From positions 1 to 22,433 of the forward strand of contig CAZWFN010000108.1 of assembly GCA_964633205.1 (NCBI GenBank): a stretch of 22,433 nt of DNA, written 5' to 3'. Source of the stretch: CAYVQE01 sp964633205. GTDB lineage: Bacteria; Myxococcota; B64-G9. Shown here piece by piece: positions 7,544-15,602 of this stretch. Numbering within the stretch: the first letter of the stretch is position 1; the number at the start of each line of letters is the position of its first letter. Below the pieces are notes generated by a model. The model was not told the DNA's origin. It saw only the letters and a list, made by a program, of their open reading frames with translations, and made no database searches. The translations under genes were made by a program, and so were the position numbers.

Positions 7544-9363
7544 GAGCGGCGGGGCCGGATCGGTGGCGCTCGGGCCGGGTCAGCCTGCTGCTGCTGGCCG
7601 CCGCCGCCGGCCTGTGGTGGGCGGCGCCGCCGCCGCATCCCGGCTGCGGGCTGCGGGCGAGCTACTGGGACGACGCGCTGCGGCCGACCGGCGAGCCGGA
7701 TCACGTCGAGCCGCTGCTGCGCGACTGGTCGATCTCGATGACCGGCAACCGGGCCTCGCCCAACCAGACCGTCTACGCGGTGCGCTTCCAGGGCTGGTTC
7801 CAGCCGCCGCGGCCGGGCCGCTGGGGCTTCGCCCTCGATTCGGACGACGGCTCGCGTTTGTGGCTGGACGGCCGGCTGGTGGTCGACAACGGCCTGCGCC
7901 ACGCCCGCCTGCGGCGCGAGGGCTTCATCGCCCTGGAGCCCGGCCGGCACGAGCTGCGCCTCGAGTACAGCCAGACCATCGGCGAGAGCTACCTGGCGGT
8001 CGCCTGCCGGCCGCCCGGCGCAGACTGGCAGCCGCTGGAGCTGGCCTGGCTGCGCCCGCCCGACAGCCCGCAAGCGACCGCGGCCGAGCGCAGCCGGCGG
8101 CCATGGCGGCTCGGGCTGCTGGCCGCGGCCGGCCTGCTGGCCGGGCTGGGGCTGGCCCTGCGGCTGCCCGGCGCCGCCCGGCGGCTGCGGGCCCTGGCGG
8201 CCGACCGCAGCCTGCGCCGCTTTCGGCTGCGCGGCTGGTTGGCGCGGCCGCTGGTCCAGGATCTGCTGCTGGTGGCCGTCTGCCTGCCCTTCTACGCCCA
8301 CCAGGTGGGGGTGCGCCTGCCGCACGAGAGCTACATGAAGGGCGATTCCATCTACTATGCCAACACGGCCTACTCGCTCCTGGCCGACGGCGATCTGGAC
8401 CAGCGCAACCAGACCGACCGGCGCATCTTCGCACAGACCGGTCCCCACAGCCGCATCTCGCTGGCCGACAGCAACATCGCCCGCGGCCGCGACGGTCGCT
8501 GGTACCCCAAGCACCCGGTGCTGATGCCCCTGGTCTCGGCGCCCTTCATGGCCGTCTGGGACGGCTTCGGGCTGGTGCTCTACAACCTGGCCAGCCTGTT
8601 GCTGCTGCTGGTGGCCATCCGGCGCACGGCCGCGCTGGTGGCCGGCGACGCGGCGGCAGCGGTGGCGGCGGTGGCCGTGGGCCTGTCGCCCATGTTCCAC
8701 CACTTCGCCTACTCCTACTGCCCGGACATCCTGTCGGCGCTGCTGGTCACCGCCGGCGTGGGCGCCGCCCTGGCCCGGCGCGGCCTGGCGGCCGGGCTGC
8801 TGCTGGGCCTGGCGGTGTGGGTCAAGCTGCCCAACGCCCTGGCGCTGGCCCTGGTCGGCGGCTGGTGGCTGGCCGGCCGCCGCTGGCGGCCGCTGCTGCG
8901 GCTGTGCGCCGGGGCCGCGGTCGGGCTGGGCCTGCAGGCCGGGTTGAACTGGCACATGTTCGGCGCCCCCTGGCTGACCGGTTACCAGCGGGTGTGGCTG
9001 GTCGAGGCCGGCGTCCACCGCATCGGCAGCCACCTGGGTTCTTTTTCGCGGCCGCTGGCCGACGGCCTGGCGCTGCAGCTGACCGACCCGCGCCACGGCC
9101 TGCTGGCCACCGCGGCGGTGGCCCTGATCGGCTGGCTGGGCCTGCCGCGGCTGTGGCGCCGCAGCCGGCCGGCGGCCATCGTCATCGCGCTGTTTGGCGC
9201 CCTGACCTTCCTGTTCTACTGCAAGTACGACTTCACCCACGCCTCGCACTTCTCCAACCGCTTCCTGATGCCGGTGGTCGCGCTGACCGGGGTGGTGCTG
9301 GCCTGCCTGCTCGATGCCCTGCGCGATCGGCTGCCCTGGGGCCCGAGGCTGGGGTCGAGCTGA
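7540..9363 (+). CDS. PA14-domain/GT-C-like membrane glycosyltransferase fusion
   Basis: ATG 7540 overlaps the previous stop (ATGA), giving 607 residues; the open frame upstream to 7465 is out-of-gene. A first helix (about 13-28) is followed by an extracytoplasmic PA14 domain (about 38-157). Its marks are LRASYWDDAL at the start, RFQGWFQPPRPGRW, and the hallmark DSDDGSRLWLDGRLVVDNG. PA14 domains generally bind carbohydrate in secreted glycosidases and adhesins. From about 190 on the protein is polytopic; after the third helix comes LPHESYMKGDSIYYANTAYS with Asp269 in the usual GT-C first-loop catalytic position. Other loop motifs are DSNIARGRDGRWYPKHPV and SYCPDILSAL. It ends with a helix and a short basic tail. 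A fused acceptor-recognition domain on the periplasmic face is a reasonable inference. It is the last gene of the plus-strand group. Confidence 0.78.
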   Translation: MRAAGPDRWRSGRVSLLLLAAAAGLWWAAPPPHPGCGLRASYWDDALRPTGEPDHVEPLLRDWSISMTGNRASPNQTVYAVRFQGWFQPPRPGRWGFALDSDDGSRLWLDGRLVVDNGLRHARLRREGFIALEPGRHELRLEYSQTIGESYLAVACRPPGADWQPLELAWLRPPDSPQATAAERSRRPWRLGLLAAAGLLAGLGLALRLPGAARRLRALAADRSLRRFRLRGWLARPLVQDLLLVAVCLPFYAHQVGVRLPHESYMKGDSIYYANTAYSLLADGDLDQRNQTDRRIFAQTGPHSRISLADSNIARGRDGRWYPKHPVLMPLVSAPFMAVWDGFGLVLYNLASLLLLLVAIRRTAALVAGDAAAAVAAVAVGLSPMFHHFAYSYCPDILSALLVTAGVGAALARRGLAAGLLLGLAVWVKLPNALALALVGGWWLAGRRWRPLLRLCAGAAVGLGLQAGLNWHMFGAPWLTGYQRVWLVEAGVHRIGSHLGSFSRPLADGLALQLTDPRHGLLATAAVALIGWLGLPRLWRRSRPAAIVIALFGALTFLFYCKYDFTHASHFSNRFLMPVVALTGVVLACLLDALRDRLPWGPRLGSS

Positions 9364-9405
9364 CCCCCGGGGTGCCAGCCACCCGCCAGATCTGCTTCAA
9401 CCCTG

Positions 9406-9435
9406 TTGTAACTCCTCGGAAACAAGAATCATAAA
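9406..9435 (+). promoter_or_regulatory. Weak sigma-70-like promoter candidate before the receiver gene
   Basis: TTGTAA (9406-9411), an 18-base spacer and CATAAA (9430-9435) lie in an AT-richer pocket that stands out from the surrounding GC-rich coding DNA. The match is partial. It is an alternative to, or additional to, the sigma-54-like element just downstream. Confidence 0.25.
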
Positions 9436-9448
9436 CATCCTATTCGGC

Positions 9449-9464
9449 TGGCCTGCTTCTTGCT
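9449..9464 (+). promoter_or_regulatory. Candidate sigma-54 promoter of the stand-alone receiver gene
   Basis: TGGCCTGCTTCTTGCT has the invariant GG (9450-9451) and GC (9462-9463) of the -24/-12 element at exactly 10 bases apart, plus the TTGCT of the -12 box; only the two bases after TGGC differ from TGGCAC. It lies 55 bases before ATG 9520, leaving a leader of about 45 bases. Sigma-54 regulation is common in myxobacteria. No enhancer site was identified, so the call rests on the motif alone. Confidence 0.4.
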
Positions 9465-9519
9465 CCTGCTTCTTGCTGATGTAATGAGCGGCAAGCAACC
9501 CTGTCGTCCGGGAGGAGCG

Positions 9520-9969
9520 ATGCACGGCATACGAACAGACTGGAGCCACAACGAGGGGCCCACCTCGTCGAACCTGCCCTTCTGGCAGCCCCCACCCCGC
9601 CTGGAGCGCCAGCCGGCGCCGGTGGTGGTGGTCGACGACTCCGAGGCGGTCTGCCGGGCCCTGGAGCGGGATCTGAACCGACTCGGCTACCAGAGCCGCA
9701 GCTTCGCCACGCCCGAGGCGGCGGTGGTCTATCTGCTCGATGGCCACAACCCGGTGGAGCGGGTGGTGGTCGATCTGAAGCTCGGTGAGCACGACGGCAT
9801 GGACCTGCTCGGCTTCGTGGCCAAGCGCCGGCCCGCAGCGCGCCGGGTGCTGTTATCGGGCATGGTCGGGCCCGGCGAGCTGGGCCGCTACCGGGCCGCG
9901 GGCCGGGTCCACGCGGTCATGACCAAGCCCTGGGATCGGGCCGCGCTGGCGGCGGCGCTGGAACTGTAG
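9520..9969 (+). CDS. Stand-alone receiver-domain response regulator
   Basis: ATG 9520 has a strong GGAGGAG at 9511-9517, giving 149 residues; the frame open from 9460 is leader. About 33 variable N-terminal residues (Pro-rich, WQPPPRLERQPAP) precede a complete CheY-like receiver. It has the acidic pair D39-D40 (VVVVDDSEAV), phosphoacceptor D85 (RVVVDLKLGEHDGMDLL), S113 (VLLSGM) and K136 (MTKPW). There is no output domain, so it would act through protein contacts or phosphorelay. It resembles the receiver of RegA/PrrA-type regulators but lacks the HTH. No histidine kinase is in the window. It is separated by about 155 bases from the upstream group and converges on the starch locus with a gap of only 7 bases. 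Confidence 0.85.
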   Translation: MHGIRTDWSHNEGPTSSNLPFWQPPPRLERQPAPVVVVDDSEAVCRALERDLNRLGYQSRSFATPEAAVVYLLDGHNPVERVVVDLKLGEHDGMDLLGFVAKRRPAARRVLLSGMVGPGELGRYRAAGRVHAVMTKPWDRAALAAALEL

Positions 9970-9976
9970 CCGAAAA

Positions 9977-11632
9977 TCACTCCTGCACGGTCACCGTGCC
10001 CATGGCGCCGGTGCTGAAGCCATCGTCGCTGCCGTCGAGGTCGCAGTAGGTCCAGCTCTGGCCGCCGTCGCCCGAGAAGCGGAAGCAGCTGCGGTAGTCA
10101 CCGGCCGCAGCGGCGTTGATGGCGGTGGTGTACTCGTCGTTGTCGTCGCTGCTGTGGCCCGGGTTGTACGCGGCCGCCGTCCAGCTGAACTGCCCCGGCT
10201 GGGCCGACGGATCCACCCCCTCGGGGCCGTAGCCCACCTCGGCCAGCAGCCCACCGCAGCGGGCCTCGCCCTCGGTACAGCCCTGCACGTAGACCCGGCC
10301 GAAGAACGGCTCGCTGTCGTTGCCCACGCCGCAGGTGGTGGTGGCCGGGTGCTGCAGGTTGCACCAGCCGATGTCCCGGCTGGCCACTGCGGTCAAGCTG
10401 CCGCTCTGGTCGCTGGCAAAGCCGTCATCGCTGCCGTTCAGATCGCAATAGGTCCAGCTGTCGCCGCCGTCGGCGCTGAAGCGGTAGGCATAGCCGTAGT
10501 CGCCGGCCGCCTCCGGCACCAGCTGGGCCTGCCACTCGTCGTTGTCGCCCTCCACCTCGGGGTTGAACTCGGCCGGCTGCCAACTGTAGGCGTCCGGGTC
10601 CTGGCTGGGGTCGGCCGCGGCCGGGCCATGGCCGAGCTGCCCGCTGACCGCGGCGCAAGGGCCCGGCCCGGCGGTGCAGTCGGCCAGGTAGACCTGGCCG
10701 AAGACGGGCTCGCTGGCCACCCCGGCCACCGTGCTGGTGGCCGGGGGATACTGCAGGTTGCACCAGCCCACCGCCTGCTGCTCGCCGCGCACCGTCAGCC
10801 GGCCGGCCTGATCCGGGGCGAAGCCGTCGTCGCTGCCGTTCAGATCGCAATAGGTCCAGCTCCCGCCGCCGTCGGCGCTGAAGCGGTAGGCGTAGGCGTA
10901 CTCCCCGGCCTCGGCCGCGGTCAGCGCAGCGCTGTACTCGTCGTTGTCGTCGCCGGTGTGGCCCGGGTTGTAGGCGGCGGCGGTCCAGCTCCAGGCGCCC
11001 GGCGCCTGGGTCGGGTCCGAGCCGACCGGGCCCAGGCCCAGCTCGCCGGCGACGGCCTGGCAATGCTGGTCGCCGTCGCTGCAGCCGGCGGCGTAGACCC
11101 GGCCGTAGATCGGCTCGCTGGGCTGGTCGGGCTCGGTCTCGGTGGCGGCCGGACTCTGCAGCACGCACCAGCCGATGGTCGGGGCCACCTCGTCGCGGTA
11201 CTCGAAGCCGGCCTCCAGCGCCGCCCGCTCGCCGTCCGGGTTGTGCACGGTGACGGCGACCGCGCCCTCGGCCTGGGCCGCCGGGGTGGTGGCCTCGAGC
11301 TGGTAGCTGGAGACGAACGAGACCGCGGTGGCCGCCGCCGGGCCGAAGTCCACCCCGGCGCCCTGGACGAAGCCGCGGCCGGATAGCAGCACCTGACTGC
11401 CGCCGGCCAGCGGCCCGTGGTCCGGCTGGACCGAGATCAGCAGCAGCTGTGCATCCTGATCGGCGGCGGCGTCGCCCTGGCCGCCGTCGTCGCCGTCGGC
11501 CGCGGTCTGGCCGTCGCCGCCGCCGTCGGTCTCAGTGGAGCCGCCGTCACAGGCGGCCAGCACCAGGGCCAGCGGCAAAGCGGCGATGGCCGCCAGCCGC
11601 GGCATCCGAGTTCTGTCGCGATCATCTCTCAT
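9977..11632 (-). CDS. IPT/TIG lipoprotein with three four-Cys modules (putative glycan-binding surface protein)
   Basis: The product is 551 residues; the start at 11632 has GAGGA (11641-11645) 8 bases upstream. The N-terminus is a lipoprotein signal with lipobox LAAC (Cys28) and then an Asp/Gly/Ala linker. An IPT/TIG Ig-like domain spans about 63-145 (VQPDHGPLAGGSQVLLSGRG). Three tandem modules follow at about 154-281, 289-414 and 422-549. Each has GWC-x-LQ-x-PA, SEPxxGxVY, two Cys seven to nine apart, GxGPxxxDP, a SW stretch, DNDEY/W, YAYRFSADGG and SWTYCDLNGSDDGF. The third module varies (RSCFRFSGDGG, DLDG). Four conserved Cys per module suggest disulfides outside the cell. I do not recognise a named Pfam family; I have a weak recollection of similar modules near secreted amylopullulanases. 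It is the last gene of the starch locus, 65 bases after the GH13-CBM20 gene. Confidence 0.82.
   Translation of the reverse strand: MRDDRDRTRMPRLAAIAALPLALVLAACDGGSTETDGGGDGQTAADGDDGGQGDAAADQDAQLLLISVQPDHGPLAGGSQVLLSGRGFVQGAGVDFGPAAATAVSFVSSYQLEATTPAAQAEGAVAVTVHNPDGERAALEAGFEYRDEVAPTIGWCVLQSPAATETEPDQPSEPIYGRVYAAGCSDGDQHCQAVAGELGLGPVGSDPTQAPGAWSWTAAAYNPGHTGDDNDEYSAALTAAEAGEYAYAYRFSADGGGSWTYCDLNGSDDGFAPDQAGRLTVRGEQQAVGWCNLQYPPATSTVAGVASEPVFGQVYLADCTAGPGPCAAVSGQLGHGPAAADPSQDPDAYSWQPAEFNPEVEGDNDEWQAQLVPEAAGDYGYAYRFSADGGDSWTYCDLNGSDDGFASDQSGSLTAVASRDIGWCNLQHPATTTCGVGNDSEPFFGRVYVQGCTEGEARCGGLLAEVGYGPEGVDPSAQPGQFSWTAAAYNPGHSSDDNDEYTTAINAAAAGDYRSCFRFSGDGGQSWTYCDLDGSDDGFSTGAMGTVTVQE
9986..11173 (-). 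repeat. Three tandem protein-coding modules of about 380 bp each
   Basis: Module-coding segments at about 10790-11173, 10391-10768 and 9986-10369 share the same order of motifs, and stretches of DNA are nearly identical between copies (for example the part encoding SWTYCDLNGSDDGF). Modules 1 and 2 are most alike; module 3 carries two extra Cys. This indicates internal duplication with continuing divergence. Confidence 0.85.
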
Positions 11633-11697
11633 GCTCGATCTCCTCTACTCTGAAGCCCTCCGGAGAACTCCAGTCTGGCGCCCGACGCCGGCCGGCG

Positions 11698-13998
11698 TCA
11701 GTGTCCCTTGGTCCAGGCGAGCTCCAAGCGCAACGGCTTCTCGCCCGGCTCCACGTAGAGATAGCGATCCGCCCGGCGCTCCCAGCGGTGGCCCCCAGAG
11801 GGGGTCGCCAGCACCAGCTTGAAAGCGAACAACAACCCGGCCGGCAGCTTGAGCGCCAGCCGCTGGCCGCCGTCGTGCCCGGCGAACCGCGCCGGGCTGG
11901 CCGCCGGATCCCAGTGGCCCAGCTCGGGCCCCGAGCCCACCAGCAGCAGCCGCTCGCCCGGCTCGAGCGCGGGCACCCGGGCGGCCACATGCACCCGCCG
12001 CAGGCGGCGGTCCGGCTCCATCGCCGCCGCCAAGGCGCCGGGCTGCTCGGCCTCTGCCAGCAGCAAGCGCGTCTGGCCGGGATCGAGCCCGATCTCACCC
12101 TGCACTTCGCGACCGGTCAACAGATCGCGCATCCGGACCGCCGGCAACCCGGCCGCCGGGGCCAGCCGCCGAGGCCGCTGGGCCCCGTTGATGACGATCA
12201 GCGCCGCCCGATCGGGCAGCAAGCGGGCCACCCGGAGCACGCCGCGCTCCAGCCCCAACACCCGGGTGCGGCCGCGCCGCAGCACCGGATGCTCCCGGCG
12301 CAGCCGGAGAAGCCCGGCCACATGGTCTTGCAGCGCCCGAAAGCGCTCGTCGGCGAAGACCATGTCGCCGCGGTTCTCCGGCTCGCCGGCGCCGCGCAGC
12401 CCGGTCTCGGTGCCGTAGGTCAGCGCCGGCACGCCGCGCAGGGCGAACTGCGCCGTCAGCGCCTGGCGCACCCGCTCGGGGTCGTCGCCGCAGGCGGTGC
12501 GGATGCGGGGCAGATCGTGGTTGTCCAGGAAGGTCACCAGCCGCCGCGGATCGGCGTAGAGCCGGTCGTTGGCCAGCACGGCGCCGATCTTGCCCGGCGA
12601 GTGACCGTCGCAGAAGGCGTCCTTGAGGGCGAAGGCCAGCGGGAAGTCGAACATGTGGCTGAAGCCGCCCCGGCGCTGGACCCGGTCGACCAGCCGCGGA
12701 TCGCCATCGTAGTGCTCGCCGAGCAGAACCAGATCCGGCCGCAGCGAGCGCAGCTCTTGGTTGAAGCGCCGCCAGAAGGACAGGTCCACGTGCTTGACCG
12801 CGTCGAGCCGGAAGCCGTCGACCCCGGCGCTCTCGAGCCACAGGCGGGCCGCGTCCAGCAGGTAGGCATAGACTTCGGGGTTGGCCTGATCCAGATCGGG
12901 CAGGCCGTGGACGTCGTGGTGCACGATCTGCTCCGGATCGGACCAGTCGGTGATGGTGCCCCGGCCGTGGAACCAGCCGGGCCGCTGCTCGAGCAGCGGC
13001 GCGTCGTAGCCCACGTGGTTGACCACCAGATCCAGCATCAGCCGCATGTCGCGCCGGTGCAGCTCGCGCGCCAGCCGGGCCAGCTGCTCCGCCGTGCCGA
13101 AGCGCGGGTCGACCCGCCGCAGGTCGGTCGTCCAGTAGCCGTGAAACGCGCCGTGACCGTGGAACTTCTCCTGCCGGGTGGCGAAGATGGGCGACAGCCA
13201 GACGGTGCGAAAGCCCAGCCGCTGCAAGTAATCGAGCCGCTCGATCACGCCCTGCAGATCGCCGCCGTGCCAGCCGGCCGGGTCGGCGCCGTCGGCGGCG
13301 CCGTCGTTCGCCGGATTCCCGTTGCAGAAGCGGTCCACCAGGATGAAGTAGATGCTGCCCGGATCGGCGGCCGCCGCGGCGGGTGGGTCGGTCTGCCCGG
13401 TCTGTTCGGACTGCCCGGTCTGCTCGGCCTGCCCGGCGGGCGGGGCGGCCACCAGCTCGTCGACCAAACGGCCGAGGCGGCGGGCGATGCCGTCGGCGGC
13501 CGCGGCCAAGGCCGCCGGTGTCCGCTGGTGGTCGTAGCGCAGCACCGCCGGCAGGTCGAACCGCTCGCTGCGGGCACCCGCCGGATCGCCGGCCCGGGCC
13601 AGGCTCAGCTTGGTGTAGACCGTCCAGCGGTAGCGGCCCGAGAGCTGGGAGTAGAACACGGCCCGGGTCTCGACCAGCAGCAGCAGCTCGGCCGGGCCGG
13701 GCCGGGCGGCCAACCATTCGAGCCGGCGCCGGCTGTCGCGCAGCCGGCCGAAGGTCTCGCCGATGGTCTCCGGAGCGACGACTTGGGGCACCAGGTTGCG
13801 CTTCTCGATCACCTCCAGCAAGGCTGTGGCCAGGGCGTCCGGGACGGGTTGGACGGCCCGGCTGTGCACGGCGTCGGCCACCAGAGCCACCCGGATCGGC
13901 GTCGGCTCGGCCAGCTTCTGGACGGGCACGCTCTTGAGACAGCCGGCGGCCAGCAGGCCCAGGCCCAGCAGCCAGAGGGATGAATTCGCGGATCGCAT
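11698..13998 (-). CDS. GH13 alpha-amylase lipoprotein with C-terminal CBM20
   Basis: The product is 766 residues. ATG 13998 shares one base with the porin stop (TGATG), with GGAGG at 14009-14013, so it is translationally coupled. Lipobox LAAGC puts the anchor at Cys20. Residues 30-180 form an unrecognised domain, followed by an EQTGQ-repeat linker. The GH13 barrel starts near 212 (SIYFILVDRFCNG). Conserved regions are DLVVNH (323-328), GFRLDAVKH with nucleophile D399, LLGEH with acid E428, and FLDNHD with D495. From about 660 is a CBM20 starch-binding domain (VGSGPELGHWDP, LPAGLLFAFKLV, a late RW and YLYVE). The predicted role is endo-hydrolysis of alpha-1,4 glucan at the cell surface. The GH13 subfamily is not resolved; a cyclodextrin- or maltogenic-type activity is possible. 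Confidence 0.92.
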   Translation of the reverse strand: MRSANSSLWLLGLGLLAAGCLKSVPVQKLAEPTPIRVALVADAVHSRAVQPVPDALATALLEVIEKRNLVPQVVAPETIGETFGRLRDSRRRLEWLAARPGPAELLLLVETRAVFYSQLSGRYRWTVYTKLSLARAGDPAGARSERFDLPAVLRYDHQRTPAALAAAADGIARRLGRLVDELVAAPPAGQAEQTGQSEQTGQTDPPAAAAADPGSIYFILVDRFCNGNPANDGAADGADPAGWHGGDLQGVIERLDYLQRLGFRTVWLSPIFATRQEKFHGHGAFHGYWTTDLRRVDPRFGTAEQLARLARELHRRDMRLMLDLVVNHVGYDAPLLEQRPGWFHGRGTITDWSDPEQIVHHDVHGLPDLDQANPEVYAYLLDAARLWLESAGVDGFRLDAVKHVDLSFWRRFNQELRSLRPDLVLLGEHYDGDPRLVDRVQRRGGFSHMFDFPLAFALKDAFCDGHSPGKIGAVLANDRLYADPRRLVTFLDNHDLPRIRTACGDDPERVRQALTAQFALRGVPALTYGTETGLRGAGEPENRGDMVFADERFRALQDHVAGLLRLRREHPVLRRGRTRVLGLERGVLRVARLLPDRAALIVINGAQRPRRLAPAAGLPAVRMRDLLTGREVQGEIGLDPGQTRLLLAEAEQPGALAAAMEPDRRLRRVHVAARVPALEPGERLLLVGSGPELGHWDPAASPARFAGHDGGQRLALKLPAGLLFAFKLVLATPSGGHRWERRADRYLYVEPGEKPLRLELAWTKGH

Positions 13999-15548
13999 CA
14001 GAACCAGGCCTCCGCTTCGATGGCGATCACCGAGTGCCAGTGGCGGTCACGGGTCTCGCGGAACTCGTTGAACTGGTCCAGCGTCTCGATGAAGGAGTTG
14101 CCGAAGGCGTTGTGCATGTTCGAGTACTGCAGCCCGTAGAGCAGCCGGATGGAGGGCCGGGTGAACAGCCCCATGCCGGTGGGGTTGAGCACCAGGCCGG
14201 CCTTGAGCTGCCAGGTTTTGCGCTGATCCAGGTCGCCGAACTCGAGGCCTTCGCTATCGGCCAGCCCATCCTCGGAGGCGAAGACCGAGTCGTGGTGGCC
14301 GCGCCACAAGTTGCCCTGCTCCGAGATCTCCTGGGCCCAGGAGGTCTCGGCCAGCAGGTGCAGGGTGCGGGTCAGGTACCACTGGTTGCGCACCACCACC
14401 GAGTAGAACAGCCGGTCGCGCTCGCTGGCGGACAGATCGTCGTCGCGGTCGAAGTGCCAGCCCAGCAGCCCACCGATGGCCACGTCCCAGACCTCCGGGA
14501 TCACGGTCAGCTGCATCTCGTCGCCCAGGTTGAGCTGATAGCGCTCGTCGGTCAACGCGGCCAGGTAGATGCGCTTGGTCACGTCGGCGTGGCCCTGGCT
14601 GGTGTAGTTGTCCGGATGGCGGCGCATGAAGTTGGCGAACAGGTTGTTCCACTTCAGCGGCCCGAAGCCGCCGAAGCCCAGGTAGGCGATGGCCTTGTAC
14701 GACCAGACGTCGGTCGGCTGCGGGCTCAAAAACGGCGTGTCGCCGGCGAACTGCTCCGGGTAGAGCTCGGCGAAGCGTTCGACGATCTCGCCGCGCAGGT
14801 AGTCCTCGTAGCCGATGCCCGCCGGCAGCGGCGTGCGGTGGGGGCCGTTGCGGTTGCCCTTGACCGCCGGTTCGTAGAAGAACTGGCCGCCGCAGCCGAG
14901 CTCGAAGCCGTCGACCAGCCGCAGCCGCAGCCCCACCCCGCCGGTCAGGATGGTGCTGTAGTCCTCACCGCGCACGATGTAACCCGAATCGCCGAAGCCG
15001 ACCAGCAGGTCGACGTGCTCGGTCTGCCAGGTGGCCGACAAGCCCATGGTCTCGTAGAACAGCTCGGCCGGGCGCATGTCGTAGAGACCCAGCTGGCCGT
15101 AGTAGTGGTGCAGCGTGCCGAGCTGCCAGACCACGTTCTCGAACAGTACGTTGCCCGCCTTGACGTAGAGCTGGGTCAAGCCGAACCGCTCCAGCGAGCC
15201 GTTGCGCACGTCGGCGCCGTGGACCGAGCCGCCCTCGATCTTGGCGTGGATGCTGGTCCAGACGTCGTTGCTGCCCGGATCGGGCTGCAGCATGTCGAGC
15301 TTGAGCTCGAGCGCGCCCCAGGGCCCTTCGTTGAGCAGCCGGCCGGAGATGTTCCACAGCCCCAGCCGCGACCAGCCGCCCTCGAAGTCGGGCCGCGCCA
15401 TGATGCGGAAGTAGCCGCCGGCGCTGAAGCGATCGCTGTCGGCCTCGGCCCCGGCGCGCAGCGGCAGCGCCAAACCCAGCACCACCGCCAGCGCCGCCAG
15501 CACCGGTCGGCGCGGCCGCCGCTCCTCGTCATTCGGACTCGAACGCAT
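13998..15548 (-). CDS. LamB/maltoporin-like outer-membrane carbohydrate porin
   Basis: The start at 15548 (GGAG at 15554-15557, spacer 5) gives 516 residues; a longer start at 15584 lacks a clear ribosome site. A basic N-region, hydrophobic core and A-x-A cut near residue 34 form a signal peptide. The rest is amphipathic, aromatic-rich and ends EAEAWF, the terminal-Phe barrel signature. The late TRPSIRLLYGLQYSNMHNAF and the end resemble LamB (SRPAIRVFATYAKW and a closing AQMEIWW). FENVVWQLGTLHHYYGQLGL resembles the LamB strand-and-loop containing AGKRFYQRHD. Maltoporins pass maltodextrins across the outer membrane. Placement between an isoamylase and an amylase supports this. The family is moderately sure; substrate is inferred from context. 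Confidence 0.75.
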   Translation of the reverse strand: MRSSPNDEERRPRRPVLAALAVVLGLALPLRAGAEADSDRFSAGGYFRIMARPDFEGGWSRLGLWNISGRLLNEGPWGALELKLDMLQPDPGSNDVWTSIHAKIEGGSVHGADVRNGSLERFGLTQLYVKAGNVLFENVVWQLGTLHHYYGQLGLYDMRPAELFYETMGLSATWQTEHVDLLVGFGDSGYIVRGEDYSTILTGGVGLRLRLVDGFELGCGGQFFYEPAVKGNRNGPHRTPLPAGIGYEDYLRGEIVERFAELYPEQFAGDTPFLSPQPTDVWSYKAIAYLGFGGFGPLKWNNLFANFMRRHPDNYTSQGHADVTKRIYLAALTDERYQLNLGDEMQLTVIPEVWDVAIGGLLGWHFDRDDDLSASERDRLFYSVVVRNQWYLTRTLHLLAETSWAQEISEQGNLWRGHHDSVFASEDGLADSEGLEFGDLDQRKTWQLKAGLVLNPTGMGLFTRPSIRLLYGLQYSNMHNAFGNSFIETLDQFNEFRETRDRHWHSVIAIEAEAWF

Positions 15549-15602
15549 CGGATCTCCAGTGGATTGAGCGCCGCTGGCCGTCATCGGCCCGGTGGCCGCC
15601 TA

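Noticed and set aside
7399..9249. Long minus-strand Gln/Pro/Gly-rich frame opposite the PA14/GT-C gene
   Set aside because: It is a shadow frame; the plus strand carries PA14 and membrane helices and an ATGA-coupled start.
9362..9374. ACCCCCGGGGT palindrome after the PA14/GT-C gene as a terminator
   Set aside because: The loop would be a single base and there is no T-tract; it cannot form a normal terminator hairpin.
13383..13440. Collagen-like GLPGL repeat read on the plus strand
   Set aside because: It is the reverse reading of the EQTGQ linker of the GH13-CBM20 protein; there is no gene context for a collagen-like product.
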